A stretch of 60,000 bases of DNA from NCBI RefSeq assembly GCF_000003815.2, contig NC_049987.1, positions 12,176,778 to 12,236,777 of the forward strand, read 5' to 3'. The stretch is from Branchiostoma floridae. Its lineage: Eukaryota; Chordata; Leptocardii; Amphioxiformes; Branchiostomatidae. How positions within the stretch are numbered: position 1 is the stretch's first letter; each line of letters begins with the position of its first letter. A program made the translations under genes and the position numbers. Of this stretch, positions 57,501-60,000 are shown piece after piece. The notes beneath the pieces were generated by a model that saw nothing but the letters and a program-made list of their open reading frames with translations, did not search any database and was not told where the DNA came from.

Positions 57501-59740
57501 AGCTTTTGACACTCTAAGTATCTTATGCTACCGTAGGATCTGCTGGGAAAATAGAAGGAAAGAACAGTGAAGAACACTCAATGCTGTCTCTAGAAAATCT
57601 GGATAAAAACAAGCTATTTGTGCTGTAATTATCAATTCAACCAACCCTGGTAAATATATAGAACTCAAAACTTTATGTTTTGCCTAAATAGGGACTTGTA
57701 TTAAATGTGACTGACAGCTCAAGCGTCATTGCATAAATGATGCTGAGAAGATGATTACATTGATGTGTATCAAACAGTAGCTTTTCATCACTCTTTCTAT
57801 TAGGTTTCATAATACAGTGAATGTAGTCAACATTCAAAACCCAATGTGACAAGATTCATAAAAGATCAAAAGAAACTTTGGACCAACCGGAATGAAGAGA
57901 GACAGTTGATGGAGCAGAACATGGTGACTTTGCCGCCTGTGTCCACTCGCTCGATCATGTCAAAGTTACTCTTGGCCAGCTTACACCAGCCGCAAATGAC
58001 GGACTTCCTGTTCTTCTGTTGACAGGAAATGGAGAAAACATTTGGTTGGTGAAGAACTAAAAAAGTACACAGACTTCAGGGTTCTAGCTAGCTGGCGCAA
58101 ACTAGTTTGGGGAGGAAATCCTCTTGGCACGTGGGATTGGACTCTGGGGGAACGCCCTACTTATCAGGCATGGGGGCGGTTCTTTGAAACCTTTGAAGCC
58201 TCCTTGGTGATTGACAGACACCCAGCACAGTGGCTCCAGGCAGTCTCACCTCACCTCACCTATCCCTTGACCTCCTAATGGGTCGTCTGGGAGGCTCAAA
58301 TCTGCATGAGAACAATTCCTCCTGGTGTTCCCTTTTGGATGCCATATTTGGAATGGGTATCCAGTTTCTATGGAAATTGTTTACAGCAACCCTGAACAGT
58401 GGTCTCAAAAGCAATGTGAAAAGAAGGCCATACTAAACATCTTACCGGTGAAAAAGTTTTGGAAACGTTTTAGACTCTGTAATATGTCATAGTGTTTTTT
58501 TAGAAGTTAATTGGTACAAGGTACTTTGTGAAAGTGACACACCACCAAGATGGGTGAGAAAATTACCCATTTAGACTACATGGTGTAAAGGTACAACTTC
58601 TCCCTTCGGGTACCCCTACAATGGTCAATTTTTAACTCAAATATTCAAAAGCTCAGCACCATGTCAAACATGTCAGTAGCATCAGCTATTATAAGATGAC
58701 TTCAATCACTAAAAGATTTAACTGTCGAATTTCATGTATGCAACTGTTATGTAGTATTTACTCTGACTAGTATACAATTACTTTTGTCAAAAGAGTATTT
58801 ACATCTGCTTAATCACAATATGGTACATTTTCAACTATGATACTGTAAATATACCATTTACAATTAAGTGACATAAATATTAAGTGTAACATCATGATAT
58901 ATTCTGGAATACCCCAAGCACAAAATCAAGCAAAAAATGTGCTCACAGAAGCTCACACAAAACATGTTACACCTGTTCTGTAAACACAAGTGCAGCCAGT
59001 TCACCTGTTTGAAGGTGTTGACACAGATGGTGGAACAGAAGCGTTTCATCTGCCCCTCGTACTGCATGCTCTGAGGTGCCGGCCCGTCCTGGTTGTAGAT
59101 GTACTGGTTACACTGGTCGCAGCAGTTCATGCTCAGATTGTGGGCCACACGGAACATCTGTGGTATAGTGTGCAATAAAGTCATTCATTGTGTACACTCC
59201 AGGAAACACCTGACATTATTGGTAGTACACACAGGAAAAGACAACACTTAATTTAGAGGACAATAACATACAACAGTTAGCATATATGCCAACATGGCAA
59301 CAAAACTTTGGGTATTCTTCTACTTTTATTTCAGGGCTCAAAATTAATTTTGGGGGTAGGTGCAATAATGGTATACCTATGGTACAAATTTAGCTGCACA
59401 GTGCACAACATAAAATAAGCATAAATATTCAGGAGTATCGCTGCACCCAAAGTGACAAAGTAGGTGCACAGCTGCAGTTTTTGGTGCAAATAAGTGCATG
59501 TGCATCCAGTATCTAGAGCCCTGATTATACTTATTATCTATGAAGTTCAAGTCTTCTCAGGTCTGGACCACCATGTCAAACTGAAACGGTACTGAAAACA
59601 TTTAGTATGAAGCAGGCTTGATAAAGGTGTACCTGGAAGCATTTGTCTGTGCAGAGCCGGTACACAGTACCCTGGTAGTTGACTTCATGTTTGACCCTAG
59701 TAGTGCTCTTACAGATCCAGCACTTCCCAGGCTCCGACAT
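39373..59740 (-). CDS. ZMYM3: ZMYM2/3/4-family MYM-type zinc-finger protein, 5'-partial
   Basis: Exons in coding order: 59740-59633, 59157-59005, 58015-57888, 57367-57211, 53361-53170, 53051-52942, 52770-52639, 52192-52032, 51595-51473, 51203-51138, 50833-50712, 46219-46090, 45717-45527, 45250-45094, 44607-44452, 44129-44034, 43573-43422, 42955-42817, 42424-42288, 41650-41416, 40850-40739, then either 40137-39954 or 39559-39373. About 1,047 residues here. It holds eight MYM fingers, a Pro/Val linker (VVVPIPVPIFVPVPMMMY) and the C-terminal domain of ZMYM2/3/4 and QRICH1, thought to descend from a Crypton tyrosine recombinase. Vertebrate members act in LSD1-CoREST-HDAC and related chromatin complexes and bind SUMO. 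From memory the C-terminus is closest to ZMYM3, but this is probably a single ancestral gene. All phases agree. Confidence 0.93.
39954..40137 (-). CDS. ZMYM3: ZMYM proximal alternative terminal exon
   Basis: Acceptor tttgttccag, same phase (TG|T), 60 codons plus TGA. FYLVPERSCVPDSPLWYS and MLTRILMVKDIQNALQEAEED. A diverged duplicate of 39373-39559; both copies keep open frames, acceptors and stops. Confidence 0.9.
40739..40850 (-). CDS. ZMYM3: ZMYM exon: Crypton-derived domain
   Basis: EVSGKRKRDDSPVLEIPE then LRCPVKLYEFYLSK, ending TG|gtgagt in phase 2 so that either terminal exon restores a Cys. Confidence 0.93.
41416..41650 (-). CDS. ZMYM3: ZMYM exon: Crypton-derived domain
   Basis: 78 codons, EEEILWECKQLGAHSPFVLL, NTLLYFNTKHFLLRTPEEH and MKHWKKHPSGKP. 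Acceptor cctctgtag, donor AAAG|gtttgt. Confidence 0.95.
42288..42424 (-). CDS. ZMYM3: ZMYM exon: Crypton-derived domain
   Basis: LQQYLYENGRIDNIFTDVYY then FVDSLHGLLQQYLT. Acceptor cacctgtag, donor CCT|gtaaga. Confidence 0.94.
42817..42955 (-). CDS. ZMYM3: ZMYM exon: Crypton-derived domain
   Basis: MNAYEMNFALSQFVQEVRKP then NGEEYAADSVLYLCL, the signature block of this domain. Acceptor tctcctcag, donor CTAG|gtaggg. Confidence 0.95.
43422..43573 (-). CDS. ZMYM3: ZMYM exon: AT-hook-like motif and domain start
   Basis: Starts with an AT-hook-like GRPRKRQ, then HLKHTYGVNAFRHWAIQRNT, which opens the Crypton-derived domain. Confidence 0.93.
44034..44129 (-). CDS. ZMYM3: ZMYM exon: Ser/basic linker
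   Basis: EQSSDSLSTIDDSSIATPRR then GKQRSKGARSRR. Acceptor ttatctgcag, donor AGAG|gtaaag; phase 1 at both ends. Confidence 0.88.
44452..44607 (-). CDS. ZMYM3: ZMYM exon: acidic linker
   Basis: DLSLEDAASVIPSNLLGHDV, LAMAEKMSG and DEPLLDLENDLAL. Resembles the acidic region before the C-terminal domain in vertebrate ZMYM proteins. Confidence 0.9.
45094..45250 (-). CDS. ZMYM3: ZMYM exon: acidic linker
   Basis: EKIPSNPFEADILLMAEMVA followed by Glu/Lys-rich sequence; donor GCAT|gtaagg. Confidence 0.92.
45527..45717 (-). CDS. ZMYM3: ZMYM exon: Pro/Val linker
   Basis: KLVVVPIPVPIFVPVPMMMY then PMPLPVPVPMWIPT, a hallmark of ZMYM2/3/4 between the fingers and the C-terminal domain. Confidence 0.95.
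46090..46219 (-). CDS. ZMYM3: ZMYM exon: post-finger linker (functional copy)
   Basis: VVVQQAPAPPPKQLRNKSLQ, then CRPFMQTKATSCRPHT; phase 0 in, phase 1 out (ACAG|gtgggc). Its 5' 81 bp are repeated at 48921-49001. Confidence 0.92.
46390..46629 (-). other. Signal-peptide-like open frame in CpG-rich block
   Basis: From an ATG at 46629 it reads MKLVLLATNWWLAFLAVVYT, typical of a secretory signal, then an Arg/Gly/Pro-rich stretch, with a possible donor AAG|gtattt near 46440. Its phase does not fit the next ZMYM exon and no second exon was found. It may be the first exon of a secreted-protein gene, or chance in CpG-rich DNA. Confidence 0.25.
46470..46960. promoter_or_regulatory. CpG-rich, probably bidirectional promoter-like region
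   Basis: Dense CpG (gcgacgcgag, cccgcgcccgcgcgg, gccggcggcgacgatgacgc) in an otherwise AT-rich intron. CCAAGATGGCGG at 46867-46878 matches the YY1 consensus often found at start sites and overlaps the ATG of the + strand exon. A signal-peptide-like frame reads away on the - strand. Confidence 0.5.
46872..47770 (+). pseudogene. Small two-exon + strand gene or pseudogene
   Basis: Exon 1 (46872-46971) reads MADAGGDDDARYLPGAIPAA and ends CCAG|gtaata in phase 1. Exon 2 (acceptor actttatag, 47664-47770) reads IGEACEEAGITLDVLLTAPI and stops at TGA 47768-47770, giving 68 aa. Past the stop the same frame stays open for 68 codons, ends at TAG 47978-47980, then continues with an acidic stretch to TGA near 48090. 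This pattern of in-frame stops suggests a longer acidic protein that has decayed, or a short upstream product. Family not recognised. Confidence 0.4.
47771..48090 (+). pseudogene. Acidic coding remnant after the in-frame stop
   Basis: In frame with 47664-47770. It includes SEDEVVGSVTETPEGN, DCFTDTDSELD, a TAG at 47978-47980, then a Glu/Asp run and VKQSTVTAVPT before TGA. The pre-TAG part is also an ATG-started 61-codon frame (47795-47980). Confidence 0.35.
48340..48680. repeat. 182-bp tandem duplication
   Basis: The words catatttggattcagcaggt, ccaaaaccccc and gcatatttaatgaggggact occur twice with a constant 182-bp offset (48369/48551 and 48454/48636). Copies are diverged; no coding potential. 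Confidence 0.8.
48921..49001 (-). pseudogene. Truncated duplicate of a ZMYM exon
   Basis: These 81 bp match 46139-46219 without a visible difference, and the acceptor AG is retained, but the 3' part of the exon and its donor are missing: after GACC the sequence runs into attta. Intron sequence 49053-49110 also matches 46275-46332. Inclusion would put foreign intron sequence and stops into the mRNA, so it is a dead copy. Confidence 0.85.
49358..50673. mobile_element. 1.3-kb repeat element with octamer-rich tandem core
   Basis: The ends TACCTTTGCCA (49358-49368) and TGGCAAAGGTA (50663-50673) are inverted repeats. Inside, a block of about 240 bp (cattaattatgcaaattagc to gacgatccgtcaacacg) recurs about three times with divergence, carrying nine ATGCAAAT/ATTTGCAT octamers. 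The right part holds (acacacagac)n and ttcttgagttatgctgtt. No transposase seen. Confidence 0.7.
50712..50833 (-). CDS. ZMYM3: ZMYM exon: Pro/Gln linker
   Basis: VVETPKPSHSYGTRTATGSK then PRQPPPLQQMPQQSQ. Acceptor ttctgacag, donor CTCAG|gtaaaa; its phase links it to 46090-46219. Confidence 0.88.
51138..51203 (-). CDS. ZMYM3: ZMYM small exon: Ser/Thr linker
   Basis: 22 codons, TSQQTSTPIISSVMSLAGGP; phase 1 at both ends, acceptor ttttcag, donor CAAG|gtgaga. Confidence 0.82.
51473..51595 (-). CDS. ZMYM3: ZMYM exon: Pro-rich linker
   Basis: PLQVPFNLSPSPICPPVSPP then PPPYSTSSLHTPFSS. Acceptor tgttcttcag, donor ACAG|gtagga, phase 1 at both ends. Confidence 0.85.
51842..51999. mobile_element. Short TAGGGGTGG-type inverted-repeat element
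   Basis: The left end TAGGGGTGGGTTCCGGTACA and the reverse complement of the right end, TAGGGGTGGTAACTGGTACA, match at most positions. 158 bp in a ZMYM intron; same family as 34096-34525. Confidence 0.7.
52032..52192 (-). CDS. ZMYM3: ZMYM exon: MYM finger
   Basis: CDGCKRQGKLAEKFVWRGEM then KRVCNQTCLLQFYMQQNFPN and QKGPEN, the last MYM finger in this family. Confidence 0.95.
52639..52770 (-). CDS. ZMYM3: ZMYM exon: MYM finger
   Basis: CIVCDYCAQTCRKGPTKTVE then LHFCSNDCKEKYTMWYFGVA. Phase 2 at both ends. Confidence 0.95.
52942..53051 (-). CDS. ZMYM3: ZMYM exon: second half of MYM finger
   Basis: EKILYESTVFSGSTKNFCSE then GCKLLFKQDFAKKLGLR; completes the CDYC half at the end of the previous exon. 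Confidence 0.95.
53170..53361 (-). CDS. ZMYM3: ZMYM exon: MYM finger plus next half
   Basis: CPQCKRWFNNRPETFEYKGN then FCSKGCSEDFKKANSVV and CECDYCHQ. Acceptor caaatcaag is weak in pyrimidines, but the phase is right. Confidence 0.93.
53362..54600. other. ZMYM intron, no feature seen
   Basis: AT-rich; short frames such as 53490-53675 have no splice context. The nested ETPEQ gene begins to the right. Confidence 0.6.
54636..56098 (-). CDS. Nested five-exon gene, ETPEQ-repeat charged protein
   Basis: Exons in coding order: 56098-55979, 55863-55751, 55611-55434, 55310-55204, 55074-54636; 318 aa with ATG (context ataATGG) and TAA, all phases consistent. No domain family is assigned. The protein is extremely rich in Arg, Lys, Glu and Gln and probably forms long helices or coiled coil. 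Exon pairs are duplicated: exon 2 (KETPEQAEIRKQKNRERMEA) and exon 4 (KETPEQAEIRKQKNRERMQA) match, and exons 1 and 3 share SPTGNTV and a KDRDRKKK-like end. Exon 5 has five 23-residue repeats such as ANETPEQRRQRLSKVRDQVA. Similar repeats occur in uncharacterised invertebrate proteins, some linked to mobile elements; that link is inference. It lies wholly in a ZMYM intron on the same strand. Confidence 0.72.
54650..55030 (-). repeat. 69-bp in-frame tandem repeat inside ETPEQ exon 5
   Basis: Five units encode (A/T)-N/K/I-ETPEQ-xxQRL-xK-xR-xxxAxxR, with the consensus steady for four units and decaying in the last (ETPEQRIQRFSQ). Confidence 0.85.
56365..56426. repeat. (TG)n microsatellite
   Basis: Nearly pure tgtg runs interrupted once by cacag and once by c; responsible for Val/Cys- and Thr/His-repeat spurious frames on the two strands. 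Confidence 0.95.
57108..57130. repeat. (CA)n microsatellite
   Basis: Short acacac run within a ZMYM intron. Confidence 0.9.
57211..57367 (-). CDS. ZMYM3: ZMYM exon: MYM finger
   Basis: TPCNFCGKTALPQYHLTMSD then RNFCSYSCVMNFQQGFSTK; enters phase 2, leaves phase 0 (AAG|gtgggc). Confidence 0.95.
57405..57553. mobile_element. Foldback MITE
   Basis: The left arm (aagcagatactacgatagca, taagatagta, tcaaaagctg) and right arm (cagcttttgaca, taagtatcttatgctaccgt, aggatctgctggg) are inverted copies about 50 bp long with small differences around a short centre. About 150 bp in total, non-coding. Confidence 0.8.
57888..58015 (-). CDS. ZMYM3: ZMYM exon: MYM finger
   Basis: SVICGWCKLAKSNFDMIERV then KVTMFCSINCLSSF; acceptor ctgtcaacag, donor TTCCG|gttggt. 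Confidence 0.93.
58016..59004. other. ZMYM intron, no feature seen
   Basis: 989 bp. A + strand frame at 58042-58278 (WRKLVWGGNPLGTWDW) has no splice context or known family. Confidence 0.55.
59005..59157 (-). CDS. ZMYM3: ZMYM exon: MYM finger
   Basis: LSMNCCDQCNQYIYNQDGPA then GQMKRFCSTICVNTFKQ; phase 0 at both ends. Confidence 0.95.
59633..59740 (-). CDS. ZMYM3: ZMYM exon: MYM finger, most 5' exon seen
   Basis: SEPGKCWICKSTTRVKHEVN then YRLCTDKCFQ; acceptor gttgtacag, donor TTCCAG|gtacac. It starts with ATG but is preceded by an acceptor, so the true start is probably upstream, outside the window. Confidence 0.92.
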
Positions 59741-60000
59741 CTGTACAACAGTATATCATGGCTGCTGTTAGTGGTGGACTGCACAGAATTTAGGCCTATG
59801 TAAGGGCCTGTCCCTGACACTGGGCAAGTAGTTGAGCCTGAACATTTCTCCACTTTAAAACAATGGTACAGTCTTCACAAGTCACAAGATCTTAAGAACT
59901 GTATGGGGTCAGGGATGTCTGGAAGGAAAGGGTAGACTTGGCCAGGCAAGTCGCCCGAGATGATAATGATGAAGACAGTCTGTGCAGTCCTTGTCCATGT
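59741..60000. other. ZMYM intron at window edge
   Basis: No further MYM finger or convincing exon in the last 260 bases. Confidence 0.5.

Noticed and set aside
59633-59740. True start codon of the ZMYM gene at MSEPG
   Set aside because: The ATG sits directly after a consensus acceptor, and family members have more sequence N-terminal to this finger.

Overview
The window looks like animal nuclear DNA, most probably from a lancelet (Branchiostoma). Three multi-exon genes encode proteins found in bilaterian animals, split by GT-AG introns from about 130 bp to 14 kb. The introns and spacers are AT-rich and full of short inverted-repeat elements, microsatellites and satellite arrays. No bacterial operon, CRISPR array, rRNA or tRNA gene was recognised. 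Family assignments rest on remembered protein features, not a database search.

Layout. (1) About 2.4-27 kb, + strand: a TULP4 (tubby-like protein 4) gene. The first coding exon or exons lie left of the window. Thirteen exons encode the rest: WD40 repeats, a SOCS-box-like segment and a tubby domain split by a long linker, ending at 24295 with a long 3'UTR. Intron 1 in the window is 14.3 kb. (2) 27.5-30.3 kb: repeats, namely a diverged ~156-bp satellite, interstitial telomere-like repeats, a nearly perfect 97-bp satellite (7 copies) and a Harbinger-like non-autonomous transposon. (3) 31.0-36.7 kb, + strand: a nine-exon gene related to SOBP (sine oculis-binding protein), complete in the window at about 580 aa. 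A two-exon zinc-finger module is present three times, and the SOBP N-terminal motif twice. (4) 39.4-59.7 kb, - strand: a ZMYM2/3/4-family gene, 5' end outside. It has MYM zinc fingers, a Pro/Val linker and the C-terminal domain derived from a Crypton recombinase. It ends in two tandem alternative terminal exons.

Nested inside ZMYM introns are a complete five-exon gene for a charged ETPEQ-repeat protein (54.6-56.1 kb, - strand) and a 2.6-kb block at 46.3-48.9 kb. That block is flanked by a partial duplication of a ZMYM exon. It carries a CpG-rich promoter-like sequence and a small + strand gene or pseudogene.

The SOBP-like and ZMYM genes converge tail to tail and both encode FCS/MYM-type treble-clef zinc fingers, so they are candidates for chromatin or transcription cofactors. 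TULP4 would act separately as a SOCS-box/tubby adaptor. No prokaryote-style defence system or biosynthetic cluster is present. The most unusual features are the SOBP-like exon amplification, the duplicated ZMYM terminal exon, the nested ETPEQ gene, and the satellite next to telomere-like repeats. Exon borders were set by reading splice sites and checking phase by hand; every junction listed keeps the frame.
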